From: Ignavibacteria bacterium
Lineage (GTDB): Bacteria; Bacteroidota; Ignavibacteria; Kapaibacteriales; UBA961
Direction of reading: 5' to 3'
Assembly: GCA_016720145.1 (NCBI GenBank)
Contig: JADJXV010000006.1
Location: forward strand, 62,001-126,000
DNA: 64,000 bases
The position numbers were made by a program, and so were the translations under genes. Position 1 is the first letter of the stretch, and each line of letters begins with the position of its first letter. The notes under the pieces are model-generated. The model ran no database searches, was not told the origin of the DNA, and saw only the letters and a list, made by a program, of their open reading frames with translations. Of this stretch, positions 29,983-38,710 are shown one piece after another.

Positions 29983-30393
29983 TTACAGCCTTCCTGCCAC
30001 CAAGCCATTAGCCCAAGCACCCGCTTTTGTCGCCTTGTAAAATACCAATCCAACGATGCAATCATAATTCTCACGGCGAGCCAGGCGACGTAACTCAAGG
30101 AGTGACCGAAAAGTTTCGTCATAACACAAAATCTTGCTGATTCTCTCATCATGCTTGAGTAATACAACATTACGTTTCGTACCGACAACATGTATTTCCG
30201 CGTGAGGTAATTTTTCTTGAAGTAGGTGAAAAACAGGTGTCGTCACAATCATATCACCCAACACATCATAGCGAAGAATGAGAATTTTCTTAATTTTAGA
30301 CCCATCGAGCGGTAAAGAAACTTGCTTATTTCTCAGAAAGATACGAAAGAGGAAATAAATAAAATTGCGGAAGGCGTTTTCAATCCATTTCAT
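29983..30393 (-). CDS. N-terminal fragment of frameshifted GT9 heptosyltransferase-like gene
   Basis: From the ATG at 30393 the frame encodes the N-terminal half of a GT9 enzyme: a basic, hydrophobic start, then KKILILRYDVLGDMIVTTPV and HAEIHVVGTKRNVVLLKHD. It ends after AWANGLVAGR at a TAA (29983-29985). Reading one base back at 29989-29991 restores RAVKITWANP and continues into the C-terminal part, so the intact gene would span 29294-30393 (about 366 residues, normal for GT9). A single missing G in a GG(G) run is the simplest explanation. It overlaps the DUF2851 gene stop by 14 bp. Confidence 0.8.
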   Translation of the reverse strand: MKWIENAFRNFIYFLFRIFLRNKQVSLPLDGSKIKKILILRYDVLGDMIVTTPVFHLLQEKLPHAEIHVVGTKRNVVLLKHDERISKILCYDETFRSLLELRRLARRENYDCIVGLVFYKATKAGAWANGLVAGRL

Positions 30394-31450
30394 CCGATCC
30401 TCCACTTTCCGTCTTTGATTGCTCTATAATCAAACTCACTTCACGGCTCAGCGGCTGGCTTGCTGAACGGTAGAAATTGAGTGTGTCGGCAAATCCATAT
30501 CCTTTAATCGCTTCCGAACATATCATCCCTTTGTGTCCTCGTGTGCGGATAAATTCCAAAAGTCCTTGCTGTTGCCACAAATATTCTTGCGGAATTGTCG
30601 GAAACTTACGCGCCAACACACCATATCTTCCTAGAGATTGCACGGACCAATACCAAGCAAATACATCAATCCGAAGTGCTGATTCAGCTGAAGAAATAAT
30701 CGCAGGCAGCACACAATTGATCGCTAATTCACGACGCATGGCAGCGCCTTCGTTGAGTAATTTTGTGGTGATAAGTGTTTTCATGACAGTCGCAAATGAT
30801 TCTGTCCTGCTCAGTGCATTTTCAATCAATGAGTACAGTGAAGAAGATTCACAATTCTCATAAAAATAATTCAAACTGGTATCAGAATATGCGGGTCTTC
30901 GGCGTTTTTTTTGAAAATTAATGATGAATTGTCGGACGCTGGCAAAAAAAGCGCATCGCAGTCCGAGTTTACCGATATCAGCTTGCATATCAGATGACTT
31001 TCTCAGCAAACGAAGCAAAGCATAATCCTGCAAATCTTCTAATACTTCACGATCTCGATGAGCATCGGTACCTTGCCGTACTGATCGAGCAATTCCGGTG
31101 ACTTCTTCTGCTGACAACACGAGAGTTTCTCGAGCGAAACTTCCTTCTACATCTTGCACAAGTACCAAATGTAACAGTAAGTTATCAAACACTCTGTTTT
31201 CTGAATGTCGGTGCAGTATCCAGTCTGAAGCGTGCCGGTGAAATTCTGCATTTCCTATCATTACTTCACCGTCAAGTAATATTGCTATATCTAAATAATC
31301 GGGTCCTTCATGGACATTCAAGCGACCTGGTGATAGTGTTTGAAGGCGTTTTCCGCTTTCGGTAGTCCATACGCGTGACGGCTCGGAAAGAAGAGCATGT
31401 ACCCCGCGTTGAAGTACAATTTCAGTGAAAGTATTTGAGTGGTGGCTCAC
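30380..31450 (-). CDS. DUF2851 family protein
   Basis: This 356-residue protein of unknown function belongs to a family confined largely to Bacteroidota and relatives. Recognisable signatures are the N-terminal SPGRLNVHEGPDYLDIAILL, GNAEFHRHASDWILHRH and FDNLLLHLVLVQD. The start is GTG at 31450, which overlaps the pyrF stop codon as GTGA, so translation is probably coupled to pyrF. The GT9 start lies inside its 3' end. No catalytic role is established. Confidence 0.88.
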   Translation of the reverse strand: MSHHSNTFTEIVLQRGVHALLSEPSRVWTTESGKRLQTLSPGRLNVHEGPDYLDIAILLDGEVMIGNAEFHRHASDWILHRHSENRVFDNLLLHLVLVQDVEGSFARETLVLSAEEVTGIARSVRQGTDAHRDREVLEDLQDYALLRLLRKSSDMQADIGKLGLRCAFFASVRQFIINFQKKRRRPAYSDTSLNYFYENCESSSLYSLIENALSRTESFATVMKTLITTKLLNEGAAMRRELAINCVLPAIISSAESALRIDVFAWYWSVQSLGRYGVLARKFPTIPQEYLWQQQGLLEFIRTRGHKGMICSEAIKGYGFADTLNFYRSASQPLSREVSLIIEQSKTESGGSDEMD

Positions 31451-32238
31451 ATTCCTATCTCCTTTTGAAAATAAATAGTTAACTGTTGTGCTTTCTCTTG
31501 AAAATCATGCCCGGTGGAGGCATAAATGATTCCTCTCGACACATTGACTATAGCAGGTCCGCTACCATTTGCTTGCATAGTAGCTGCAATATCGCCGCCT
31601 TGCGAACCAATTCCCGGGATGAGGAAGACATTGGTCGGCGCATATTCACGAATCTCACCTAGTTCTTTTGGATGCGTAGCACCGACGACGAATCCGAGCG
31701 CAGACTTGCCTTCCCATGTCATACTTTTCTCTATGACATGCCTGTAGAGTGGCTTTTTATCTGAAATTATATGCTGAAAATCGGTGGATCCGGGATTGGA
31801 CGTAAGCGCGAGAACAAAGACTAGCTTGTCTTCATACTGAAGGAAAGGTTCTACAGAATCTCTTCCCATATAAGGGCTTACCGTTATTGCATCAAAATTC
31901 ATATCCTCAAAGACTGCCTTGGCATAAGCCGTGGAAGTATTTCCGATATCACCACGCTTCGCATCGGCAATTGTAATTATACCTTTGGGTACGGCTTCAA
32001 GTGATTTACGAAGCACTTTCATGCCTCGCTTGCCGTACTGTTCATAAAATGCAAAATTGAACTTATAGGCAGAAGCATGAGCAGCCGTTGCCTCGATTAT
32101 CCCAAGATTAAACTTCAAAAGTCCTTTATCAGAATCACGTAAATGATTCGGAATTTTAGTGATATCGGTGTCTAATCCTACACACAAGCGAGATTGATGG
32201 TGATGCTGTATTGCGGTTAGTTTATCTAAAATGCTCAT
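31447..32238 (-). CDS. pyrF: Orotidine-5'-phosphate decarboxylase (type 2)
   Basis: PyrF decarboxylates OMP to UMP, the last step of de novo pyrimidine synthesis. SRLCVGLDTDITKIP near residue 20 and the catalytic DAKRGDIGNTSTAYAKAVF near residue 87 identify the longer type 2 enzyme. FVVGATHPKELGEIREYAP and FLIPGIGSQGGD complete the barrel. The ATG at 32238 gives the family N-terminus (263 residues); a TTG at 32268 is less likely. It is cytosolic and sits 49 bp after the M48 peptidase gene. Confidence 0.95.
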   Translation of the reverse strand: MSILDKLTAIQHHHQSRLCVGLDTDITKIPNHLRDSDKGLLKFNLGIIEATAAHASAYKFNFAFYEQYGKRGMKVLRKSLEAVPKGIITIADAKRGDIGNTSTAYAKAVFEDMNFDAITVSPYMGRDSVEPFLQYEDKLVFVLALTSNPGSTDFQHIISDKKPLYRHVIEKSMTWEGKSALGFVVGATHPKELGEIREYAPTNVFLIPGIGSQGGDIAATMQANGSGPAIVNVSRGIIYASTGHDFQEKAQQLTIYFQKEIGM

Positions 32239-32287
32239 AGTAGTACGTAGATATTTGAAAATATACAACTAATTAATTATTAACTAC

Positions 32288-33109
32288 TTATGGAAGGCGA
32301 CGTTTAAAATCAGCATAACTTCGTGATGAAAGATTTTGTTCGGTTGGTGGTGCGAGCTTTGCATCTTTAATTCTCTTATTCATGTCATCAAGGCGATCTT
32401 GCGGAAGTGGGTGAGATGAAAGTAATCCTTCAATCGCATTGCCGCCGTTCCCTTTTACTTTTTCAAAGAAATACGAAATGGCACCGGGATACCATGAAGT
32501 CGATTGCATGTATTTGAAGGAATACTCGTCGGCGGAACTCTCATCGTCACGGCTATTTTTGAGTAAGGCAAGACCTGTGAACATGTTAGCAGCGACTTCG
32601 ACCGTCTTGCTTGAATTTTGTCCGAGGGCAATTTCGAGTGCCATTTGCGCTCCATACGCTTTTACCATACGATTTGCACTATGTCGTAGCTCCGCATGAG
32701 CAATCTCATGTCCTAATACTCCTGCCAAGCTTGCATCATTTTCGAGCATTTTGATGAGACCGGTATAGACATATATATATCCACCCGGTGTACAAAATGC
32801 ATTGATCGTCTTGTCATCTTTAATAATTTCAACCGTATAGGGGAAGGTGCCACGGTATTTCACTGCCGGTGATTGCAGAAGTTGATTGACCATACTTTGG
32901 ACGTATTGCTTGGCTTTGACATCATTGAGAATTGGGTATTCTTTTGGATTTGCACGGATTTGTGCGTCCATTTGAGCCCCGAGTCCGACGTCATTTTTAA
33001 CAGGGAAAAGTAGTCCTGTAATGCTCGAACATTGTATCAGGAAGGCGCTTATGAGCAAAAAACAGGTCATTCTCAGAGGAGAAATCGAATTGAAGGTAGT
33101 AATTTTCAT
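32288..33109 (-). CDS. M48-family metallopeptidase, probable lipoprotein
   Basis: This Ste24/HtpX-type zinc protease is about 273 residues from the ATG at 33109. The N-terminal segment TCFLLISAFLIQCSS looks like a lipoprotein signal with a relaxed lipobox (Q at -1). The zinc site is LGHEIAHAELRHSANR (HExxH), with the third ligand in DDESSADEYSFKYM. INAFCTPGGYIYVYTGLI is the usual M48 lead-in. Such periplasmic BepA/LoiP-like peptidases act in outer-membrane quality control. ATG at 33148 and TTG at 33166 are other in-frame starts, less consistent with the signal peptide. Confidence 0.9.
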   Translation of the reverse strand: MKITTFNSISPLRMTCFLLISAFLIQCSSITGLLFPVKNDVGLGAQMDAQIRANPKEYPILNDVKAKQYVQSMVNQLLQSPAVKYRGTFPYTVEIIKDDKTINAFCTPGGYIYVYTGLIKMLENDASLAGVLGHEIAHAELRHSANRMVKAYGAQMALEIALGQNSSKTVEVAANMFTGLALLKNSRDDESSADEYSFKYMQSTSWYPGAISYFFEKVKGNGGNAIEGLLSSHPLPQDRLDDMNKRIKDAKLAPPTEQNLSSRSYADFKRRLP

Positions 33110-33239
33110 GGTTGCTTGAAGATAATTAAGGTTAATTTTATAGCTCATTTTAAGAAATTCTCTCAATACTTCGTAAATTTACGACAATTCCAAGAATCTC
33201 AAAAGAAACTACCGCACGAGATGCGGACTTTATCTCAGA

Positions 33240-35822
33240 ATGAAGCCACTCCTTACTAATTTTTCAGCACGATTTATTCGGATTTTCGTTACGGCAGTGA
33301 CGACGATTGCATTGATACCATGTTTGTATATGTTTATGTATATCATGGTGTTGCACGTACCGGGCAATGACGAATGTCTGTGGCAATACCAGCAATCACA
33401 GAAAATGTACCTCATAAGTCGTGTCGTGCAAGGCGGCGTAGCAGACCAAGCAGGAATCAAAAATGGCGATTATCTCGTTCGATTTAATGGTAAACCATTT
33501 GCCAATGCTGAGGATGCCGTGAGAATGCTTAATGATGTTCCGCTCAACAGCTACGCAACGTATACGATCCAACGGAACAATCAGCAATTCGACACCAAAA
33601 TCCGCATCGTCAAAGTATTTGACTATTCTTATTTCTCGGTTTTTTTACTCGGTTTTGGATTTTTGATTGTCGGCTATACTGTCGCTATGACAAAGCCGGT
33701 AGGAGTACTTCAACGCAGATTTTGGCTGTATGGTTTGCTTTCGTTGCTTTTCTTTTCTGTTCCTAACCCTCCTTTTTTCAACACGGTTGATCCGATTAAT
33801 CTAATCTTAAAAGACAATCCTGAAGCATGGAATATACTCCTGACACCTAAAGGATTTATTGGGTTTTTATGCGCTCTCGCATTTGATATCGCACGCATTT
33901 TTGCTCCACCGATGTTTGTTTTATTCTTCACACGGTTTCCGGTGGATCTTGCTCCAAAGAGTCGAACATTATTGACATTCCTACTTTTTGGATTTAACCT
34001 CCTTATTACCATCTTGTATCTTCTGAGCGGATATAAATTTATCAAGCCGGATATTTGGGTCAATGTATTTTACATTATTTTTGGACCTAACACCTATTAC
34101 ACCTTAGGCTTGAGTATGTTTGTGTATGTGTATTTAAAATACCCGCAACTACCGCATCGCGAACGTCTAAGACCAATAATTGTAAGTATTTGTGTTGTAC
34201 TTGCTACATTTACATACTTAATACTTATTAATCTTTTTCGTTCGGATGCAATCTTCACTAACCCTATTCTCTTGACTCCAACCTTACTTTGTATTGGATT
34301 ACCGCTTGCATTCGGTGTAAGTATTTTCCGTTATGGGCTCATGGATATCGATGCTGTTGTCAGGCGAAGCTTGGTCTATGCCGGACTCACGGCTGCAATG
34401 GCGGGAATTTATCTGTTGCTCGTCGTGGGATTTGGTAGTTTTCTTGAGGGTACGTTCGGTACGAGTGACAGTAAAATATTGAATATTATGACGTTAATTG
34501 CCATTGCCTTTGCTCTCGACCCGATGAAACGCCGAGCGCAGGAGGCGATTGACCGTTTATTTTATCAAGAACGTCTCAATTATCAAAAAGTCTTACTTGA
34601 TTTCAGCCGTGAGTTACCAAGTAAAATTAATATCCGTGAAATCTTGCAGACCACCATGCAGCGAATTACAAGCACAATGCATGTCGAAAATGTCGTCGCA
34701 ACGATGTTTGATAATTTTGGAATGGAAAAGCAGATTCCACCTGATTATTATACGCCTGATAACGAACCCGGCAGTCTGTACAACCTCATGCTAGAACGAA
34801 AAGCTCCTCTCTATTTTGCAGACTCAGACTCTGATCTTCAGACACAATTAAATGCAAGTGAGTATGAACGTATCACTCAATTTGGTATCGCCCTTACCGT
34901 TCCAATGCTTCTCAAAGACAAGCTCATCGGCAGCATCAATGTCGGACAAAAACTCAATGGCAAGCCCTTTTCTCAGGAAGATATCGACCTGCTTTCGACA
35001 GTAGCATCTCAAGCTGCAATTGCTATTGAAAATGCACGACTTCATCAGGGCGAACTCGAGAAAATAAAGATCGCCGAAGAACTCGCACTTGCACGTTCGA
35101 TTCAAAAGCAACTCCTCCCGAAATGCAATCCCGATATCGCCGGACTCGATATTTGTGCCTCCAACGAACCCGCTCTCGGCGTCGGTGGGGAGTGTTACGA
35201 CTATATTTCCATCTCGCCTACGAAGCTTTTGGTGTTCGTCGCCGATGTCTCCGGTAAGGGAATGTCGGCAGCGTTGTACATGTCCAAGATTCAGGGAATG
35301 ATGCACTTAGCGGCGCATTTGTATGACTCGCCCAAGGAAATTCTGACGCATGTTAACCGACATCTTTATGCCACTATTGATCGTAAATATTTTATATCCT
35401 TGATACTTGCTGTTTTCAATCCCGAGACAAATTCTGTTACCTTTTGTCGAGCCGGACACACTCTTCCACTCATTCGCCAATCAGATACTTTTGAATATTA
35501 TAACTCCACCGGACTCGCTCTCGGACTCGTCAAAGGGAATATGTTTGCTGATAAATTAGAGGAAATTACTCTGCCTCTAACGCCATCAAGTGCATTTATT
35601 TTTTATACCGATGGAGTAACCGAGGCAGAAGATATCGATCACGAACAGTTTGGGGAAGACAATCTCCACCAACTCGTAAATTCTTTGTCTGAAAGAAGTT
35701 CGTCGGGAATTGAAGCTGCTATTTCCGGTGCGATTATTCAATTTCAAGGCGCGCTCGAACAACACGATGACCGCACGGTGGTGGTGATAAAATTAGGGTC
35801 TGAGTCGAAGCAAACGTGCTGA
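33240..35822 (+). CDS. Membrane PP2C-type (SpoIIE/RsbU) phosphatase with PDZ and GAF domains
   Basis: The 860-residue signalling protein has an N-terminal membrane segment (about 12-38), a PDZ domain (about 56-125, GVADQAGIKNGDYLVRFNG), about seven membrane helices (130-440), a GAF domain (about 470-600) and a C-terminal SpoIIE/PP2C domain (635-855). The phosphatase motifs are VFVADVSGKGMSAALYM, FCRAGHTLPL, FYTDGVTEA and HDDRTVVVI. The first acidic metal ligand motif, normally GGDxYD, reads GGECYDY, a Glu for Asp change. RsbU-type enzymes dephosphorylate anti-anti-sigma factors; no partner is adjacent. It diverges from the M48 gene. Confidence 0.9.
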   Translation: MKPLLTNFSARFIRIFVTAVTTIALIPCLYMFMYIMVLHVPGNDECLWQYQQSQKMYLISRVVQGGVADQAGIKNGDYLVRFNGKPFANAEDAVRMLNDVPLNSYATYTIQRNNQQFDTKIRIVKVFDYSYFSVFLLGFGFLIVGYTVAMTKPVGVLQRRFWLYGLLSLLFFSVPNPPFFNTVDPINLILKDNPEAWNILLTPKGFIGFLCALAFDIARIFAPPMFVLFFTRFPVDLAPKSRTLLTFLLFGFNLLITILYLLSGYKFIKPDIWVNVFYIIFGPNTYYTLGLSMFVYVYLKYPQLPHRERLRPIIVSICVVLATFTYLILINLFRSDAIFTNPILLTPTLLCIGLPLAFGVSIFRYGLMDIDAVVRRSLVYAGLTAAMAGIYLLLVVGFGSFLEGTFGTSDSKILNIMTLIAIAFALDPMKRRAQEAIDRLFYQERLNYQKVLLDFSRELPSKINIREILQTTMQRITSTMHVENVVATMFDNFGMEKQIPPDYYTPDNEPGSLYNLMLERKAPLYFADSDSDLQTQLNASEYERITQFGIALTVPMLLKDKLIGSINVGQKLNGKPFSQEDIDLLSTVASQAAIAIENARLHQGELEKIKIAEELALARSIQKQLLPKCNPDIAGLDICASNEPALGVGGECYDYISISPTKLLVFVADVSGKGMSAALYMSKIQGMMHLAAHLYDSPKEILTHVNRHLYATIDRKYFISLILAVFNPETNSVTFCRAGHTLPLIRQSDTFEYYNSTGLALGLVKGNMFADKLEEITLPLTPSSAFIFYTDGVTEAEDIDHEQFGEDNLHQLVNSLSERSSSGIEAAISGAIIQFQGALEQHDDRTVVVIKLGSESKQTC

Positions 35823-35835
35823 GGTATAAACAATA

Positions 35836-35863
35836 AAAGCCACCAAGATCTCTTGATGGCTTT
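35836..35863. terminator. Candidate terminator hairpin after the SpoIIE-type phosphatase gene
   Basis: AAAGCCACCAAG and CTTGATGGCTTT form a 12-bp stem with one C-A mismatch and a 4-nt loop, starting 13 bp after the stop codon. Only three T follow on the plus strand, so it is a weak intrinsic terminator at best. Confidence 0.5.
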
Positions 35864-36042
35864 AAAAACACCTATGAGTTATGAAGCGCGAAGCTTTCCT
35901 ACTCGAAACGTCCGAAACGCTTAGATGGTGCGAAACTAAGATTGTTTTACATAGATTCCAAGTATCAACTTCTAAAAGTACCTTTTTTGCTTTACGAAAA
36001 TAAATCTCCTACAATTTTTGTGGAACAAATAATTAGAGCGTT

Positions 36043-36096
36043 GGGCCGAATCGCATTCGCCCAGGTCTTGCAAGGGTCGGGCGAATGCAATTCGCC
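36043..36096. repeat. REP-like palindromic intergenic unit
   Basis: GCATTCGCCC at 36053-36062 is the exact inverse of GGGCGAATGC at 36079-36088, and each arm is flanked by further GGGC/GAAT and AATTCGCCCC echoes. The nested inverted repeat is GC-rich in an AT-rich gap, as is usual for dispersed REP-type elements. No second copy was found in this window. Confidence 0.55.
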
Positions 36097-36240
36097 CCTA
36101 CGATGGAATAAGCAGAACAAAGCCCGTTAATTCCCATCCTCATCTTTGCCTCATTCAGCGATTCTCCGTATTTTTGAACTCCAAATCAGGCAAACTCTCC
36201 ATTCTTGTATTCATTTGAATTCCATCACAATCCATTATTT

Positions 36241-37920
36241 ATGAAATCAACGCTTATCCTTCTCTCGCTCTTTGTCGCCTCACTTCAGCTCTCGGCTCAG
36301 CAATCACCGGTGATGAAAGCTCTTAAAGCCGAACTCCAACGTACAATGACTGACCTCCAATCACAGAAAAATCCTCCTTACTTTCTCTCCTACAGCGTGA
36401 CCGAAACGCAGACGGTACGCATTTCAGCATCATTCGGGAAAATCGAACTTGATGAAGCACCAAAAGTTCGTATCCTCGATATCGATCTCAGAGTTGGAGA
36501 TTACAAGACCGACAATACCCACACTATCCGTGGTAGCAGATTCGAATTCGGTGGCAGCGGACGTGGCGTCGAACTCCCCTTCTCCGACGATGAACAAACC
36601 CTTCGTTCGGTCATCTGGGCGAATACCGACCGTCAATTCAAAAAAGCCGTCGAACGCTACGGCAAAGTACTAACGAATAAAGCAGTTAAAGTAAAAGAAG
36701 AAGACTCCTCGGCTGATTTTTCGTTCGAACGTCCGAATCAGTACTCCGAGCAGGGCGCGACGTTTGTGATCGATACCGCCGCATGGCGCGAACGTCTCAA
36801 ACGCCTTTCAGAGATGTTTTCGGTAGAGCCGGAGATTTATCAGGGGAAAGTGTATTTTCAGGCAGATATCCTGACGAAGTATTTTATTAGCAGTGAAGGT
36901 ACGGAATTACAAACAAGCGAACCTAATGTGCGGGTCTTTGCGCAGGCGATCACCAAGGCAGATGATGGCATGTCACTGCCCCTTTATCGAAGTTATTTTG
37001 CCTTTACGCCCGATCGATTACCGCCCGAAACCGAAATGGCAAACGATATTCGGCAGATGATTGCACTTGAAACGAAACTCAGATCGGCGCCGCTGACAGA
37101 AACGGTATCGTGTCCGGCGATTTTGTCTGGTGAAGCATCGGGTGTGTTTTTCCATGAAATTTTCGGGCATAGAGTTGAGGGTCATCGTCAGAAAGACCCG
37201 AATTCCAGCCAAACATTTAAGTCATTTGTAGGTAAGAAAATACTTCCTGATTTTATCGACGTGGTCTTTGACCCAACGATCAAAACCCTCGCCGGACGCG
37301 ACATCGTCGGCTTTTTTAAATATGATGATGAAGGTGTGTTGGGACAAAAAGTCGTCGCCGTGAAAGACGGGATTTTCCAAAATTTCCTCATGTCACGTTC
37401 ACCGATTGAGAATTTTATTACCTCCAATGGTCATGGTCGCAAGCAAGCCGGCTACAAGTCGGTTTCACGTCAGTCGAATCTATTAGTTCAAGCAAAAAAA
37501 CAAGTACCGTTTGACTCACTGAAAACGCTTCTCCGCGAAGAATGCAAGAAGCAGAACAAAGAATACGGACTATATTTTGTGGAAATTTCGGGTGGATTTA
37601 CATTCACCAATCGTACAATTCCGAATGCTTTCAATGTGCAACCGCTTGTCGTCTATAAAATTTACGCAGACGGCCGTGAAGATGAGCTTGTCCGCGGCGT
37701 CGATCTGATTGGCACACCGCTCACAACGTTCAACAACATCGTCGTAGCCGCCAATGATCTTGGTATTTTCAATGGTGTTTGTGGTGCAGAGTCGGGTGGA
37801 GTTCCGGTATCGGCTAGTTCGCCAAGCTTGTTTGTCTCGACCATCGAAGTTCAGAAAAAGCAGAAATCGCAAGCCAAGCCACCCCTTCTTCCTTCGCCGC
37901 TTGGTAGCAAAGGAAAATAA
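36241..37920 (+). CDS. Exported TldD/PmbA-family metallopeptidase-related protein
   Basis: From the ATG at 36241 the protein has 559 residues with a signal peptide (LLSLFVASLQLSAQ), unlike cytosolic TldD/PmbA. The zinc motif HEIFGHRVEGHRQKD (HExxxH plus downstream E) lies at about residues 303-317. The C-terminal domain shows GFTFTNRTIPNAFNV, the LVRGVDLIGTPL stretch and CGAESGGVPVSASSPS, which is close to the TldD/PmbA end signature. TldD/PmbA pairs process peptides such as microcins; here there is one exported member and no partner. A periplasmic peptidase role is inferred. A strong terminator follows. Confidence 0.88.
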   Translation: MKSTLILLSLFVASLQLSAQQSPVMKALKAELQRTMTDLQSQKNPPYFLSYSVTETQTVRISASFGKIELDEAPKVRILDIDLRVGDYKTDNTHTIRGSRFEFGGSGRGVELPFSDDEQTLRSVIWANTDRQFKKAVERYGKVLTNKAVKVKEEDSSADFSFERPNQYSEQGATFVIDTAAWRERLKRLSEMFSVEPEIYQGKVYFQADILTKYFISSEGTELQTSEPNVRVFAQAITKADDGMSLPLYRSYFAFTPDRLPPETEMANDIRQMIALETKLRSAPLTETVSCPAILSGEASGVFFHEIFGHRVEGHRQKDPNSSQTFKSFVGKKILPDFIDVVFDPTIKTLAGRDIVGFFKYDDEGVLGQKVVAVKDGIFQNFLMSRSPIENFITSNGHGRKQAGYKSVSRQSNLLVQAKKQVPFDSLKTLLREECKKQNKEYGLYFVEISGGFTFTNRTIPNAFNVQPLVVYKIYADGREDELVRGVDLIGTPLTTFNNIVVAANDLGIFNGVCGAESGGVPVSASSPSLFVSTIEVQKKQKSQAKPPLLPSPLGSKGK

Positions 37921-37946
37921 ATCCAAATCTATCGAAAAGTAATAGT

Positions 37947-37982
37947 AAAGTCTTCTGTTCTTTCGGACAGAAGACTTTTTTT
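37947..37982 (+). terminator. Rho-independent terminator
   Basis: A 12-bp perfect stem (AAAGTCTTCTGT pairing with ACAGAAGACTTT) with an 8-nt loop runs straight into a T tract (37976-37982). It ends the TldD-like transcript and marks the left edge of the accessory region. Confidence 0.93.
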
Positions 37983-38228
37983 ATGTTCGGTTATCTACCA
38001 GCAATACTATAGATTTGACGTAGAGAAATGTTGAACTTACGTTTGGTCATCTTTGAATATTGGTGTATTTTGAGGTGGGAAGTTCGAATCGATGAAGAAA
38101 TCGCATATGTCGGCGGACTTTGGTGAGAAAATTCTAAGTACAGATTCCACGGGATATACGACACACCGTGGGGATTTCTTTCATGAGTGTCGTTTTTTTG
38201 AATGCTAGTGGCAATTTCAAGAACATAA
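37983..38228. other. Left border of the accessory region
   Basis: This non-coding stretch follows a strong terminator. Its right half is repeat D copy 1 (38111-38199). No integrase, tRNA or direct flanking duplication was recognised, so how the region joins the core chromosome is not evident from sequence. Confidence 0.4.
38111..38199 (+). repeat. Repeat family D, copy 1: interleaved complementary segments plus T tract
   Basis: This copy matches 43554-43640 over about 100 bp. It contains CCACGG (38147-38152), CGACAC (38159-38164), CCGTGG (38166-38171) and GTGTCG (38187-38192). Segment 1 pairs with 3 and segment 2 with 4, an interleaved order that allows either a pseudoknot or two exclusive hairpins. 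Seven T follow the last segment, so hairpin 2-4 would look like an intrinsic terminator. The element sits upstream of the broken lipoprotein gene. Confidence 0.75.
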
Positions 38229-38684
38229 ATGAGACCTTTAACAATTCTTATTCTCGGACTTTTTCTCCTGTTTACTTCTTGCGAACAGGTTGAAAAGCAG
38301 CAACAAACAAATGTATTTATATATGTTGACCCCAGAGACACGGCGACAATCAAGTATAATCAAGCCATAATGCAATTACCAGAATTTGAGAGTTGGGAAT
38401 ACAACAATAGGCACAGAGATACATATGGGAGAATTGGTTATTAGTATTTTGAAAAAAGAAAAGTCGTAAGCAACAACGAGACATTTTATCACATTGAGTT
38501 ATTTAGAAAAAAATTTAATAAGGTAATCGACTCTTTTATGTATCCAGATGAACTTGTTTGTTATTTCAGAGTTTACCAGACAGACAACATAATCAGAATA
38601 TTGAATAAAGAGACAACACAGTTTTTGGACTTGATGAGTATAGAGGGTAGGGATTATCTTAAAACTTGTTTAGCAAAAAGATGA
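38229..38684 (+). pseudogene. Small lipoprotein gene interrupted by an in-frame amber stop
   Basis: The ATG at 38229 opens a lipoprotein signal (LGLFLLFTSCEQ, lipobox FTSC). The frame stops at a TAG (38442-38444) after 71 residues, yet the same frame stays open for 79 more codons with sensible sequence (YFEKRKVVSNNETFYHIEL, YPDELVCYFRVYQTDNIIRI) to a TGA at 38682-38684. Reading through the TAG gives a 151-residue protein. A single nonsense change in an otherwise intact gene is the simplest reading. No family was recognised. Confidence 0.72.
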
Positions 38685-38710
38685 GGTCGAAAATGCCACT
38701 AATAGGCATT

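Larger units (their letters stand above)
35823..36240. other. Intergenic region, no gene
   Basis: This gap holds a candidate terminator hairpin at 35836-35863 and a palindromic REP-like unit at 36043-36096. The only open frames are short and show no codon-level sense, so no coding gene is proposed. The promoter of the TldD-like gene should lie in the last 100 bp but was not identified. Confidence 0.5.

Noticed and set aside
29904..30191. 95-residue frame overlapping the GT9 gene
   Set aside because: It is the third frame of the GT9 locus; neither half matches a protein pattern, and the GT9 signatures lie in the other two frames.
35942..36130. 62-residue open frame in the gap before the TldD-like gene
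   Set aside because: It runs through the palindromic repeat, has no recognisable protein pattern and no start signal.
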